Origin: Vicinamibacterales bacterium
GTDB taxonomy: Bacteria > Acidobacteriota > Vicinamibacteria > Vicinamibacterales > UBA2999
Length of the DNA stretch: 64,000 nucleotides
Direction: 5' to 3'
Assembly: GCA_041394705.1 (NCBI GenBank)
Contig: JAWKHS010000019.1
Span: 1 to 64,000, forward strand
Below, in pieces: positions 31,537-42,507 of the stretch. The notes under the pieces were generated by a model. It made no database searches. It was not told where the DNA came from and saw only the letters and a list, made by a program, of their open reading frames with translations. The translations under genes were made by a program, and so were the position numbers. Numbering within the stretch: the first letter of the stretch is position 1; each line of letters opens with the position of its first letter.

Positions 31537-33987
31537 CTACTCCGCCCGCAACGCCGCCGCCGCGTCGGTCCGCGCCGCACGGCGTGCCGGGACCCAGGCG
31601 GCCAGTCCCAGCGTGGCGGCGAAGAGCGCCACCGCGCCGCCGTAGCTGGCGGCGTCCACGACGTCCACGCCCACGAGCTGCGAGCGCAGCAGCGTGCCGA
31701 CGCCCGCGGCCAGGGCCACGCCCGCGGCAGCGCCGAGGCCGCCCAGCCACAGGGCGTCGCGCAGCACCAGGCCCCGGACGTCCCCGGTGGAGGCGCCGAG
31801 CGCGAGGCGGATCGCGATCTCGCGTCCGCGCTCGGTCACCAGGTACGCCATGAGCCCGTAGAGTCCGAACGCGGCAAGGCCCGCCCCGGCCGTGCCCGCC
31901 AGCGCCGCCACCCACACGGTGAGGCGCTGCGGCAGGAGGCCCAGCCCCACGGCCTCGTCGAACCCCTGCAGGAGGAGCAGCGGCACGCTCGCGTCCACCT
32001 GGCGGATGGCCGCGCCCAGCTCCGCGCCGGGCGCGCGGCCGGGCGCGTGCTTCACGTAGAACGTGACGTCGTTCACGGCCGACTGCGCGAGCGGCACGTA
32101 GATGAAGGGCTCGGCCGCCTCGCTGATGTAGTGCGTCCTGGCATCGGCGGCGACGCCGACGATCTCGAGCGGCACCTCGGTGGTGCGATCGATCTGCAGC
32201 ACGCGCTGCCCGATGGCCGGCCGTCCCGGCCAGGCGCGCCGCGCGAAGCTCTCGTTCACGATGGCGACCTTCGCCGCGCCGGCGTCGTCGGCCGCGCCAA
32301 AGGCCCGGCCCTCCACCACCGGCATGCCGATCGTCTCGAAGTACCCGGGCGAGACGACGTCCCAGTCGGCGTCGATCCGGTCGTCGCCCGCCGGCCCCTG
32401 ATAGCCGGGCACCCGCAGGTCGCCCAGGCCGAACCGGCTGCCCTGCAGGGGAATCATGCGGGCCGCGGCCACAGACTCCACGCCCGGCAGGCCTGCCAGG
32501 CGCGACCGCATCCGCTCCACCAGATCGATCGCGGCCGGTCCGTGGAAGCCGGAGAGCGAGACGTCCACCGACGCCAGCATGATGTCGTCGGTCGAGAACC
32601 CGGGGTCCACCTGCGAGGCGTTCACGAGCGTGCGCACGAAGAGGCCGGCCGTCACGACGAGCATGAGCGAGAGCGCCACCTGCGCGGCCACCAGTACCTG
32701 CCGCGTCCGCCGACGCCGGCGATCGCCGGTGGAGGCCTGTCCGTGCAGGAGCGGCGCCAGGTCCACCGTCAGGGCGTGGCGCGCCGGCGCGAGTCCGAAC
32801 ACTACGGCCGTGACCAGCGACACGCCCAGGGCGAAGCCGAACACGCGCGGGTTCATGCCGACGGGCAGGTTGATGGCCACCGGGAGCGCGGCCGGCAGCA
32901 GCGTCTCGATCAGCCGGATGCCGGCGATGGTCAGCGGGATGGCCACGAGCCCACCGGCCAGGAAGAGCACGGCGGTCTCGGTCAGCAACTGGGTCACCAA
33001 CTGCCGGCGGCTCGCGCCCATGGCCAGGCGGGTGGCCATCTCGCGGCGCCGCGCGGCCGCGCGCGCCAGGAGCAGCCCGGCGACGTTGCTGCACGCCACG
33101 GCGCCGAAGGCGATCGTGAGCGCGAAGAGCGCCCCGACGAACACCAGGAACGGCGTCCGCATGGGACCCGGCACCCGCCCCGTCGGCGCGACGGCCACGG
33201 TGTGGCGCTGGTTGGCCTCGGGCGTGGCCTGGAGGTACTGCGCCATGAGCGTGTTCAACTCGGCCAGCCCGGCCGCCCGCGACACGCCGGGCTTCAGGCG
33301 TCCGAGCGCCATGTGCCACACCGCGCGCGGATTCGTGAGCAGGGCCGACGACTCGAGGCCGCGCGCGGCGGCCACCATCGCCATCGGCATCCACAGGTCG
33401 GTGCCGATGAACGTCGTGCCCTCGAACCCGGGTTCCGCGACGCCGACCACCGCGAACTCACGGTTGTTCAGCCGCAGCGGCCTGTCGAGGACGTCCGGAT
33501 CCGCGTGGAGCCGGCGCGTCCAGAAGCGGTGGGTGAGCACCACGACGGGGCGCGCGTCCGCCACCGCGTCCTCGTCGGCGCGGAAGAAGCGTCCGAGCGC
33601 CGGGCGCGTGCCGGCCACCTCGAAGTAGTTGGCGGACACGACCGCGCCGAACACGCGCTCGCTGGACGCCCCGATCGTCAGGCCCAGCGGGCGCCCGCCC
33701 ATGTCGGCGGCCGCCAGGCCCTCGAACGTCGTCGTGTGGGCCCGCAGGTACTCGAAGGCCGGGTGCGACATGTTGTCGAAGCCGCGGCCCTCGTTCGCGC
33801 GCCCGACGTCCACGACGCGGCCGGCGTCCCGGACGCCGTCGGGCACGGCCAGGAGGGCGTCCGCCAGGCTGTAGATGGTCGTGCTGGCGGCCACGCCCAG
33901 GGCGAGGGACAGCACGGAGACGACGGCGAACTGCGGCGCCTTGGCGAGCAGGCGCATCCCGTGACGGGCGTCGGCCACTATCGACAT
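31537..33987 (-). CDS. ADOP-type FtsX/MacB-like ABC transporter permease
   Basis: An 816-residue permease with one helix near the N-terminus (VVSVLSLALGVAASTTIYSL), a large MacB-type periplasmic domain, and an FtsX core of three helices around residues 285-400. A second MacB-type periplasmic domain and a second FtsX core follow at about 685-805. This duplicated layout is typical of acidobacterial permeases. No ATPase gene is adjacent. The C-terminus ARRAARTDAAAALRAE is the family end. The exported substrate is unknown. It is convergent with dnaE2. Confidence 0.87.
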   Translation of the reverse strand: MSIVADARHGMRLLAKAPQFAVVSVLSLALGVAASTTIYSLADALLAVPDGVRDAGRVVDVGRANEGRGFDNMSHPAFEYLRAHTTTFEGLAAADMGGRPLGLTIGASSERVFGAVVSANYFEVAGTRPALGRFFRADEDAVADARPVVVLTHRFWTRRLHADPDVLDRPLRLNNREFAVVGVAEPGFEGTTFIGTDLWMPMAMVAAARGLESSALLTNPRAVWHMALGRLKPGVSRAAGLAELNTLMAQYLQATPEANQRHTVAVAPTGRVPGPMRTPFLVFVGALFALTIAFGAVACSNVAGLLLARAAARRREMATRLAMGASRRQLVTQLLTETAVLFLAGGLVAIPLTIAGIRLIETLLPAALPVAINLPVGMNPRVFGFALGVSLVTAVVFGLAPARHALTVDLAPLLHGQASTGDRRRRRTRQVLVAAQVALSLMLVVTAGLFVRTLVNASQVDPGFSTDDIMLASVDVSLSGFHGPAAIDLVERMRSRLAGLPGVESVAAARMIPLQGSRFGLGDLRVPGYQGPAGDDRIDADWDVVSPGYFETIGMPVVEGRAFGAADDAGAAKVAIVNESFARRAWPGRPAIGQRVLQIDRTTEVPLEIVGVAADARTHYISEAAEPFIYVPLAQSAVNDVTFYVKHAPGRAPGAELGAAIRQVDASVPLLLLQGFDEAVGLGLLPQRLTVWVAALAGTAGAGLAAFGLYGLMAYLVTERGREIAIRLALGASTGDVRGLVLRDALWLGGLGAAAGVALAAGVGTLLRSQLVGVDVVDAASYGGAVALFAATLGLAAWVPARRAARTDAAAALRAE

Positions 33988-34021
33988 GGCGGCTTAGACG
34001 GGACTGGCGCCGGGGATTGTT

Positions 34022-34735
34022 TCAGCCGGCGGGTGGAGTGGCCCCCGGGACGAGCGCGGCCACCCAGGCGGCGACGTCGTCGGCGATGGCCGCCTCGGCC
34101 GCGGGCTGGCGCGTGCCGGCGGAGGCGAGCACCTTGAGCGAGTGATCGCCGGTCGGGACGTCGCGGACGGTGAGTCGCGAGGTCCCGGCGTCGGCTGCCG
34201 CGCGCCGCACGTCGTCCGGGCCCCCGAACGGGTCGCGCGTCCCCTGCACGGCCAGCACGGGCACCGCGAGGCGGGCGAGGTGAGACACCCGGTCGCTGCC
34301 GCCGCCACCCGGCGGGCGCAGGGGATAGCCGTACGCCACGACGCCCAGGAGCGGCCGGGACGCCGTCCACGCCTCGGGATCCGCCGCCAGGTGCGTCGCC
34401 ATGCGCCCACCCATCGACTTGCCGGCGGCGACGATGCCGGCGGGCGACGCTCCCGCAACGAGCGCTGCGTCCACCGCCGCGCGGAACGCCGCCAGGAGCA
34501 CGGGGGGGCGATCGGGCGCCTTCCTGCCGCGCGCCAGGTACGGGAAGTCGAAGGTCAGCACCGGCACGCCCCGTTCCGCGAGGAGCGCCGCATGCCGGCG
34601 CATGAACGGACTGCGATGGCCCGCGCCGGCCCCGTGCGCGAACACGAGGCAGACGCGGCCGGGCGAGGCGGCGGGGAACCACTCGCCGGGCAGGGGGCCA
34701 TCGGGGGTCGGGATCTCGATCGCGGTCGGTGGCAT
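34022..34735 (-). CDS. Alpha/beta hydrolase of the KANL3/Tex30-like dienelactone hydrolase group
   Basis: A 237-residue alpha/beta hydrolase. The oxyanion region reads VFAHGAGAGHRSPFM, the nucleophile elbow is AAGKSMGGRM, and the acid/His end is VQGTRDPFGG followed by PTGDHSLKV. These are hallmarks of the Tex30/KANL3-type bacterial hydrolases. The ATG at 34735 is used; the frame stays open upstream into the divergent hydrolase region. Substrate unknown. Confidence 0.8.
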   Translation of the reverse strand: MPPTAIEIPTPDGPLPGEWFPAASPGRVCLVFAHGAGAGHRSPFMRRHAALLAERGVPVLTFDFPYLARGRKAPDRPPVLLAAFRAAVDAALVAGASPAGIVAAGKSMGGRMATHLAADPEAWTASRPLLGVVAYGYPLRPPGGGGSDRVSHLARLAVPVLAVQGTRDPFGGPDDVRRAAADAGTSRLTVRDVPTGDHSLKVLASAGTRQPAAEAAIADDVAAWVAALVPGATPPAG

Positions 34736-34850
34736 GGCGCGTCGGGGGACCGCTATAGTAGCGGCTCTGCTGCCGCGACGCCGCGAGACCGGCGACCGAC
34801 GGGCCCGAACCGCCGCCGCGCGGCGCCGCGGCCGGCACAGGCACCTCCCG

Positions 34851-35501
34851 ATGATTCCGCACACCATCCAGACGCCCACGCACGGCCGCTACCTCGTCGA
34901 CGTGCCGGCCGGTGACGGGCCGTTTCCCGTGCTCATGGGCTTCCACGGGTACGCCCAGTCGGCGGCCGTCCTGATGCCGGACCTGGCGCGTATCGATCCC
35001 GATCACGCCTGGCTGCGGGTGAGCGTGCAGGGCCTGCACCGCTTCTACTCGAGGATGCAGGACGTGGTGGCCTCGTGGATGACGCGCGAGGACCGCACGC
35101 TGGCGATCGCGGACAACGTCGCCTACGCGGAGGCGGTGCGACAGGCCGTGGCCGACGCCTATCCCGCCCAGTCCGCGCACGTGGTCGTCGGCTTCTCGCA
35201 GGGCGTGGCCCAGGCCTACCGCGCGGCGCTCGCGCTCGGCGACGCGTGCCGCGGCGTCATCGCGCTGGGAGGCGACGTGCCGCCCGACGTCGCGTCATCG
35301 GCGTCGCGCCTGCCGCCGGTGCTGGTCGGCCGCGGGACCCGTGACTCGTGGTATCCGGCCGACAGGCTCGCCGCGGACCTCGCCTGCCTGCGCGAGGCCG
35401 GCGTTGACGTGTCGGTGTGCGAGTTCGACGGCGGCCACGACTGGGACGACCGCTTCGCGTCGGCGGCCACGGCGTGGCTGGCCTCCCGGCACGGCGCCTG
35501 A
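34851..35501 (+). CDS. Alpha/beta hydrolase, phospholipase/carboxylesterase-like
   Basis: A 216-residue serine hydrolase. The oxyanion segment is VLMGFHGYAQSA, the nucleophile elbow is VVGFSQGVAQA, the catalytic Asp lies in GRGTRDSWYPA and the His in FDGGHDWDD. The order and length match the phospholipase/carboxylesterase family. It is divergent from the hydrolase gene at 34022-34735 across 115 bases, where TATAGT (34754-34759) is the only promoter-like word I see. Confidence 0.8.
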   Translation: MIPHTIQTPTHGRYLVDVPAGDGPFPVLMGFHGYAQSAAVLMPDLARIDPDHAWLRVSVQGLHRFYSRMQDVVASWMTREDRTLAIADNVAYAEAVRQAVADAYPAQSAHVVVGFSQGVAQAYRAALALGDACRGVIALGGDVPPDVASSASRLPPVLVGRGTRDSWYPADRLAADLACLREAGVDVSVCEFDGGHDWDDRFASAATAWLASRHGA

Positions 35502-35507
35502 GCGGCG

Positions 35508-36581
35508 TCAGTCCCGGGCGCCGGGGGCGGGGGGCCTGCCGTCGGGATCGGCGATCGGCCCGGCCTGCCTGGCGGCGTCGCCGTCGAGCGCGGCGGCGAT
35601 GCGTGCCGCCAACGCCTCGACCGTGAGCGGCGACGACCCCTCGGCCTTGTTGTTGACGAGGACGTAGACCTTGCGGCCGCGCGCGAGCGCCCGGCGCGTC
35701 AGCTCGACCACCTCGTCGCGCATCGGCTCGTCGGGCTCGACCAGCCGGTTGAACGGCGTGAAGCGATCCCGCTGGTCCTCGTACCACGTGCCCGGCTTCA
35801 GGAGCAGGCGCGTGATCAGGAACGGCTGGTCCTCCGGCGAGACGACCGCTGCCTGCGCGAGCGGCATCGGCATCGCGGACCAGTAGTTGTAGGTGTGCGC
35901 CACGCCGCGGCGCGCGAGGAGGGCCGCGTACTCGGGGAGGAGCAGCGCCCGATCGCGGATCTCCACCGCGTACTGGAACTCCCGCGGCAGGGACTCCAGG
36001 AAGACGTCGAGCCGCTCGAGGAACGCCGGGGGCGCCTGGTCCCTGGCCCGCGCGCCCGGCGGGAACTCGAGCACGATCGGGCCGCTGTGGGCGAGGAACC
36101 CGGCGGCGAGCGGCTCCAGGAGATCGGCGACCAGCCGGTCCACGGACAGGAAGTCCGGATTGTCGGCCGGCCGCTGATCGCGTGCGGCGCCGAACGACGG
36201 CAGCACGCGCGAGGTCACCGACGCCGGCGCCTTGATGCATGCGAGGAAGCCGTCCGGCAAGGCGTCGGCGTACGCGGCGAGATCGTCCAGCGGCATCGGC
36301 GCGTAGTAGGACCGATCGATCCCCACCGTGCGGAGGAGCGGATGCCGGGCGTAGTGACGGAGCCCCTCGCGTCCGAGCGCCGCGCCGGTGAGACCACGCG
36401 GGTACACGAGCCCCGCCCAGCCCGGGAAGGTCCACGAGCTGGTGCCGAAGGCCAGGGCCTCGGGCAGGCGGGCCGCCAGCGCCTGGCCGCGCGCGTGGCG
36501 ATCGGCGAGCTGCCGGTCGACGGGGTGGGGCTCGGCGGGCGGTGGATCGGGCGCGCCGAAGAGGTACAGCTGATCGCTCAT
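35508..36581 (-). CDS. DUF72 (YecE-like) TIM-barrel protein
   Basis: A 357-residue DUF72 protein. Family segments are FGTSSWTFPGWAGLVYP, VGIDRSYYAPMP, FLACIKAPASVTS, FQYAVEIRDRALL and the C-terminal YVLVNNKAEGSSPLTVEALA. The fold is a TIM barrel. No confirmed activity is known for the family. An N-terminal extension of about 45 residues precedes the barrel. It ends 6 bases past the hydrolase gene on the other strand and is divergent from rsgA with a 66-base gap. Confidence 0.85.
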   Translation of the reverse strand: MSDQLYLFGAPDPPPAEPHPVDRQLADRHARGQALAARLPEALAFGTSSWTFPGWAGLVYPRGLTGAALGREGLRHYARHPLLRTVGIDRSYYAPMPLDDLAAYADALPDGFLACIKAPASVTSRVLPSFGAARDQRPADNPDFLSVDRLVADLLEPLAAGFLAHSGPIVLEFPPGARARDQAPPAFLERLDVFLESLPREFQYAVEIRDRALLLPEYAALLARRGVAHTYNYWSAMPMPLAQAAVVSPEDQPFLITRLLLKPGTWYEDQRDRFTPFNRLVEPDEPMRDEVVELTRRALARGRKVYVLVNNKAEGSSPLTVEALAARIAAALDGDAARQAGPIADPDGRPPAPGARD

Positions 36582-36647
36582 GGTGCGCGCCTCCGCCGGC
36601 CGCCGGCTCCCCTTGTCAGGGGTCGCCAGACGCGGGACACTACGGCG

Positions 36648-37778
36648 ATGTCGGGGGAAGCCTCCTCCAGCGCGGATCCCACGGGCGCCGGCGACGCGTC
36701 GATCGACGCGCTCGCGCCGTACGGCTGGGACGCGCGGTGGGCGGCGGCGTTCGCGCCGCACGCCGAGGCCGGCCTGGCGCCCGCCCGCGTCGCGATCGAG
36801 TTCAACCACATGCTCCGCCTGGTGACCGCCTCGGGCGACGTCACGGCCCAGCACGCCGGGCGGTTGCGCCATGAAGCGGCGGGACGCCACGCCCTGGCGG
36901 CGGTGGGCGACTGGGTGGCCGTGCGGCTGACGCCGGGCGAGAAGACGGGCACGATCGAGGCGATTCTGCCACGCCGCAGCCAGTTCTCGCGGAAGGCCGC
37001 CGGAGAGCTCACCCTGCAGCAGGTGGTTGCCGCCAACATCGACGACGTGTTCATCGTGATGGGACTCGACCGCGACTACAACCCGCGGCGTCTCGAGCGC
37101 TATCTCGTGCTCGCGGCCGAGAGCGGGGCGACGCCGATCGTGCTGCTCACCAAGGCGGATCTCGTGGACGACGTCACGGAGCCCCTCGCCGAGTGCCTCA
37201 CCGTCGCCGCCGGACACGACGTGTGGGCCGTGAGCGTCCGCGACGGCCGGGGCGTGGACGACGTGCGCCGCGCGATCGCGCCCGGCCGGACGGGCACGCT
37301 GCTCGGCAGCTCCGGCGCGGGGAAGTCCACGCTGATCAACCACCTCATCGGCCACGATCTGCTCGCCACCGGCGAGGTCCGGCCGTCGGATTCGCGCGGC
37401 CGCCACACGACCCGCCACCGGCAGCTCGTGCTCCTGCCGGGGGGCGGCCTCCTCATCGACACGCCGGGGATGCGCGAACTGCAGCTCTGGACCGCGCCGG
37501 AGGCGGCCGACACGAGCTTCGAGGACATCGAGCAGATCGGCGCCGACTGCCGGTTCTCCGACTGCCGCCACCTGACCGAGCCGCGCTGCGCGGTGCGCCA
37601 GGCGGTGGAAGAGGGCCGGCTCGACAGCGCACGGCTGGAGAGCTTCCACAAGCTCCAGGCCGAGGCGCGATCGCTCAACGCACGTCTCGACGTCCGCGAG
37701 CGCGTCGTGGAGCGGGCCCAGGCCAAGACCGTCGCGCGCTCCCTCAAACAGCTCTACCGCGCGCGCGATCGCCAGTGA
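36648..37778 (+). CDS. rsgA: RsgA, small ribosomal subunit assembly GTPase
   Basis: A 376-residue circularly permuted GTPase that checks late 30S maturation. Order: an OB-fold-like N-terminal part, then the permuted G motifs LLTKADL (G4), [12 protein letters not shown] (G1) and [10 protein letters not shown] (G3). A zinc-binding tail [17 protein letters not shown] and a helical C-terminus follow. The first 35 residues are an extra extension compared with E. coli RsgA. ATG 36648 is the only suitable start after the divergent promoter region. Confidence 0.92.
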   Translation: MSGEASSSADPTGAGDASIDALAPYGWDARWAAAFAPHAEAGLAPARVAIEFNHMLRLVTASGDVTAQHAGRLRHEAAGRHALAAVGDWVAVRLTPGEKTGTIEAILPRRSQFSRKAAGELTLQQVVAANIDDVFIVMGLDRDYNPRRLERYLVLAAESGATPIVLLTKADLVDDVTEPLAECLTVAAGHDVWAVSVRDGRGVDDVRRAIAPGRTGTLLGSSGAGKSTLINHLIGHDLLATGEVRPSDSRGRHTTRHRQLVLLPGGGLLIDTPGMRELQLWTAPEAADTSFEDIEQIGADCRFSDCRHLTEPRCAVRQAVEEGRLDSARLESFHKLQAEARSLNARLDVRERVVERAQAKTVARSLKQLYRARDRQ

Positions 37779-37792
37779 GCGCGTCCCGTCAC

Positions 37793-38464
37793 ATGTCCCA
37801 CTCCCAGCGTCCCCTCGACCATCTGCGCCTGACGCCCGAGGAGTCGCTCGCGCGCGCCCGGGCCTTCGCCGAGCACGTGGCCCGGCGGCGCACCGTCCGC
37901 GACTTCTCCGACGAGCCCGTGCCCCGCGCCGTCATCGAGCAGTGCCTGCAGGCCGCCGGCAGCGCGCCGAGCGGCGCGAACCTCCAGCCGTGGCACTTCG
38001 TCGCCGTCGGCAGCGAAGACGCGGACCTCAGGCGACGCCTTCGCGCTGCGGCGGAGGACGAGGAGCGCGAGTTCTACGCGCACCGCGCGCCCAAGGCCTG
38101 GCTGGACGCGCTCGCCCCCCTCGGAACCGACGCCGAGAAGCCGTTCCTGGAACGGGCGCCGTGGCTCATCGCGATCTTCGTGCAGCCGCACGGCGTCGCG
38201 CCGGATGGCGGCGTCGTGAAGCACTACTACGCGACCGAGTCGGTCGGCATCGCCACGGGCCTGCTCATCGCGGCCGTGCACGCCGCGGGCCTGGTGAGCC
38301 TCACGCACACGCCGAGCCCCATGGGCTTCCTGAACGAGCTGCTCGGCCGCCCGGCGCACGAACGCGCCTTCCTGCTCCTGGTGGTGGGCCACCCGGCCGC
38401 GGACGCCCGCGTGCCCGACATCACGCGCAAGCCGATCGGGGACATCGCTACGTTCCTGCCCTGA
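37793..38464 (+). CDS. Nitroreductase-family flavoprotein (iodotyrosine-deiodinase-like group)
   Basis: A 223-residue FMN oxidoreductase. [12 protein letters not shown] and [17 protein letters not shown] are the FMN phosphate and ring-binding segments of the nitroreductase fold. [17 protein letters not shown] matches the group that includes iodotyrosine deiodinase. The true electron acceptor is unknown. It begins 14 bases after the rsgA stop, so it may share its transcript. Its last 17 bases overlap the 3' end of the convergent HExxH gene. Confidence 0.83.
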   Translation: MSHSQRPLDHLRLTPEESLARARAFAEHVARRRTVRDFSDEPVPRAVIEQCLQAAGSAPSGANLQPWHFVAVGSEDADLRRRLRAAAEDEEREFYAHRAPKAWLDALAPLGTDAEKPFLERAPWLIAIFVQPHGVAPDGGVVKHYYATESVGIATGLLIAAVHAAGLVSLTHTPSPMGFLNELLGRPAHERAFLLLVVGHPAADARVPDITRKPIGDIATFLP

Positions 38465-38996
38465 GCGCCGCGAGTTCGCCGGGCCGGTCGAGGGAGGCCA
38501 GCATTTCGAGTCGCGCCACGTCGCCGGCTTCGATCGCGGCCTCGGTGTCCCAGCGGCGGCTGGTCCGGTCGTTCCGGTGGCCGATGCGCGTGTAGAGCGC
38601 CTCGAGGTCCGCGGCGGATCGCACGTCCGGATGCTCGATGAGCTCGACCACGTGCTGCAGCTCGTGGGCGATGAAGCCGACGGCGTCCTGCCGGCGCTGG
38701 CCGGGACGGATCGACACGCGCACGATGCGTCCCGTCGGCGTGGCCGCCATCCATGTGAGGTGCGCGGCGACGCCAGCCGGCAGGTCGCGGCGGATGTCGA
38801 GGTAGACGATGACGTCGCCGTCGGCGATGCGATTCGCGAGGGCGGCGGCCGTCGCCGACGTGGACACGGCCATCTGCAGCCAGCGCTGCATCACCTCGCC
38901 CTGGGGGCGGAGCGTGTCGAGCGTGAACGCGTGGGCCCGCGTGAACCAGATCGGGCACAGCGCAAGGACGGCGATCGCGACGGCGCGGAGCGGCAT
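38448..38996 (-). CDS. Small secreted protein with an HExxH metallopeptidase-like motif
   Basis: A 182-residue protein with a signal peptide ([19 protein letters not shown]). [16 protein letters not shown] (about residues 112-127) contains an HExxH zinc motif. I see no obvious third ligand beyond the Glu/His cluster right after it. Upstream, [22 protein letters not shown] could be a beta-rich scaffold. It may be a minimal metallopeptidase or a non-peptidase relative. Confidence 0.62.
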   Translation of the reverse strand: MPLRAVAIAVLALCPIWFTRAHAFTLDTLRPQGEVMQRWLQMAVSTSATAAALANRIADGDVIVYLDIRRDLPAGVAAHLTWMAATPTGRIVRVSIRPGQRRQDAVGFIAHELQHVVELIEHPDVRSAADLEALYTRIGHRNDRTSRRWDTEAAIEAGDVARLEMLASLDRPGELAALRAGT

Positions 38997-39178
38997 GGGA
39001 TGTTCCTCCCGCCTCTCCCTCCTCGCCGTGGTGCAGGGCGCCACCCCAACGCGGGTGGCAATCGGCGGGTTGGACGCGACGTCCCGCGCGACGGTTCGCC
39101 GCGCCGCGACGTTGGCGGGGACCGGCGCTGGGACCGCGTGTCGAGGGGCACTACAATCGCCGAACGGAGGGACGAACG

Positions 39179-40348
39179 ATGCGCGCGTGGGGACTGATGG
39201 TGGGACTGGTGCTGACGGTGGTCGCGTCCGACACGCCGTCCGTCTTCGCACAGGCGCCCGCGCGGCCGCGGCCTGCGCAGGCGAAGCCGGCGGCGCCCGC
39301 GCCCTTCGTCACGCCGCTCGGGCTGGACGAGATGCAGGGCAAGCAGGCCGTGCTCACGACCACACTCGGCGAGATCGTGATCGACCTCCTGCCCGAGCAC
39401 GCGCCGAACCACGTGGGACTCTTCATCAAGACGGCGCGCGAGGGCGGCTTCGACGGCACCACGTTCCACCGCGTGGTGCGGCAGGGCATCGTCCAGGGCG
39501 GCGACCCGCTCACGAAGGCTCCGGCCACGCGCGACAAGGCCGGGACGGGCGGCTTGAACCTCGTGGCCCGCGAGGGCCTGACGGAGAAGCACACGCGGGG
39601 GGCCGTCTCGGCCGTGATCGTGCCCGGCCGGCCCGACAGCGGTGGCACGCAGTTCTTCATCTGCATCGTGGACCAGCCGTCGCTCGACGGACAGCACACG
39701 GTGTTCGGCCGCGTCGACGAGGGCCTGCGCGTCGCGCAGCGGATCTCGGAGGGCGCGGCCGACGAGAAGGGCGTGCCCCTCGAGCCCGTCACGCTGACCT
39801 CCGTCGTCATCCGCGACAAGCCGGTGGAGGGACCGCCGCCGTTCTCCACGGAGTCGGTCGAGGCGCTGGCGCAGGTGAAGGCCGTGCTCGAGACCTCGGC
39901 CGGCGACGTCACGATCGGCTTCACGCCCGACAAGGCGCCCGAGCACGTCCGCAACTTCCTGCGGCTCGCGGCCCTGGGCGCCTACGACGGCACGACCTTC
40001 CACCGGGTGGTGAAGGGCTTCGTCATCCAGGGCGGCATGATGAACACCCGCAAGACGCCCTTGACGGACCGCCAGGAGCGCCAGATCCACCAGCTGAAGG
40101 CCGAGTTCAACGACCAGCCCCATGACCTCGGCGTCGTCTCGATGGCGCGCCAGGCCGAACCCGATTCGGCGAGCACGTCGTTCTTCGTGGTCACGGCGCG
40201 GGCCGAGTCCCTCGACGGCAAGTACACCGTGTTCGGGAAGGTGCTGGACGGGATCGACGTCGTCAAGGCGATCGAGGGCGTCGCCGTGAACGGCGAGGCG
40301 CCGGTCGAGGAGGTGCTGGTGAAGCGCGTGAGAGTGGTGACGCCGTAG
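39179..40348 (+). CDS. Exported peptidyl-prolyl isomerase with two cyclophilin domains
   Basis: A 389-residue protein with a signal peptide ending near VFAQAPA. Two complete cyclophilin domains follow, about 55-215 and 235-385. Each has the FDGTTFHRVVRQGIVQGGDP-type (first) or YDGTTFHRVVKGFVIQGG (second) active-site strand and the DGKYTVFG-type end strand. Fused double cyclophilins are less common than single ones. It would assist periplasmic protein folding. GGAGG lies 9 bases before the ATG. Confidence 0.87.
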   Translation: MRAWGLMVGLVLTVVASDTPSVFAQAPARPRPAQAKPAAPAPFVTPLGLDEMQGKQAVLTTTLGEIVIDLLPEHAPNHVGLFIKTAREGGFDGTTFHRVVRQGIVQGGDPLTKAPATRDKAGTGGLNLVAREGLTEKHTRGAVSAVIVPGRPDSGGTQFFICIVDQPSLDGQHTVFGRVDEGLRVAQRISEGAADEKGVPLEPVTLTSVVIRDKPVEGPPPFSTESVEALAQVKAVLETSAGDVTIGFTPDKAPEHVRNFLRLAALGAYDGTTFHRVVKGFVIQGGMMNTRKTPLTDRQERQIHQLKAEFNDQPHDLGVVSMARQAEPDSASTSFFVVTARAESLDGKYTVFGKVLDGIDVVKAIEGVAVNGEAPVEEVLVKRVRVVTP

Positions 40349-40349
40349 G

Positions 40350-40378
40350 GGTCGGGTCTCGGGGCCCGAGCCCCGGGC
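40350..40378. repeat. GC-rich repeat between the cyclophilin gene and dinB
   Basis: A single repeat arm with core CTCGGGGCCCGAGCCCCGGG fills the 39-base gap between the convergent cyclophilin and polymerase IV genes. It has stem-forming potential but no T-run. Confidence 0.7.
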
Positions 40379-40387
40379 GAGGCGCGC

Positions 40388-41479
<1,092 letters not shown>

Positions 41480-41560
41480 GAGGGACCGCCCGGACCCGCG
41501 CGGACGTCGCAGGCTAAGATAGCCGCGCCGCCCCCGGCCTGACCAGCGCGGCTGCCGTCC

Positions 41561-42499
41561 ATGCATGTCCTCGTCACCGGCGCCGCCGGCTTCCTCGGTC
41601 GTGCCGTCGTCGAGGCGGCGCTCGCGCGCGGCCACCGCGTGACGGCGTCCGTGCGCACGTCGCGGGGAGCCGTGCCGGCCGGCGCCGTCGAGGCCGCGGT
41701 CGACCTCGCCGCGCCCGGGGCCGTGACCGCGGTGCTGGCCGGCGTGGACGTGGTCGTGCACTGCGCGGGTTCGCTGACCGGCGGCGAGGCGGCACAGCGG
41801 CGGGACACGGTCGAGGCCACCGGCCACCTGGTGCGTGCGATGGCCGGCGCGGGCGTGGGCCGGATCGTCCTCGCCAGCTCGATGGCCGTCTACGACCTCA
41901 CGCGCCTGGCCGCTGGGGCCGTGCTCGACGAGCGGGCGCCGCTCGACGACGGCGGTGAGGCCCGGGGCCCGTACATCCGCGCCAAGCGCGCGCAGGAAGC
42001 CGCGGTGACGGACCCGGCACTGGGACTCGACTGGCGCATCCTCCGGCCCGGCCTCGTGTTCGGACCAGGGCGGACGTGGTTTCACCAGCTGGGCCTGGTC
42101 GTGCACCCCCGGCTCTGGGTGTCGCTGGCCGGTGCGGCCGCCCTGCCGATCACGTACGTGGAGAACTGCGCGGCGGCGTTCGTGGCTGCCGCGGAGGCGA
42201 GCGCCGGGCGGACGGCTGCCCTCGTCGTCGACGACGACCTCCCGACGCGCCGCGAGTACCTCGCCGTCCTCGCGCGCCACGCCCAGCCATCGCCGCTGGT
42301 CGTCGATCTGCCGTGGGCAGTCCTGTCGCCGATCGGAACGGCAGCCGCGGCGGTCGGCCTGACACCGGGGCTCCTGCACCCCGATCGCCTGGCCGCGCGG
42401 TGCAAGCCCCTGCGCTACTCGAATGCCGCGGCAACGGCCGCGTGGGGATGGCGGCCGCGTGTCGGCGTGGCCGAGGCCCTGACGCGGTCGCTCGCCTGA
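41561..42499 (+). CDS. NAD(P)-dependent epimerase/dehydratase (extended SDR)
   Basis: A 312-residue extended SDR. The cofactor site is VTGAAGFLGRAVV, the catalytic Ser lies in ASSMAVYD, and the Tyr-x3-Lys is YIRAK. YRPG-like ILRPGLVFGPG is the family mid-motif. It resembles sugar-nucleotide epimerases and 3-beta-hydroxysteroid-dehydrogenase-like proteins. The substrate is not readable. It is divergent from dinB across 81 bases and convergent with the GMC oxidoreductase gene. Confidence 0.8.
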   Translation: MHVLVTGAAGFLGRAVVEAALARGHRVTASVRTSRGAVPAGAVEAAVDLAAPGAVTAVLAGVDVVVHCAGSLTGGEAAQRRDTVEATGHLVRAMAGAGVGRIVLASSMAVYDLTRLAAGAVLDERAPLDDGGEARGPYIRAKRAQEAAVTDPALGLDWRILRPGLVFGPGRTWFHQLGLVVHPRLWVSLAGAAALPITYVENCAAAFVAAAEASAGRTAALVVDDDLPTRREYLAVLARHAQPSPLVVDLPWAVLSPIGTAAAAVGLTPGLLHPDRLAARCKPLRYSNAAATAAWGWRPRVGVAEALTRSLA

Positions 42500-42507
42500 C
42501 CGCCGGT

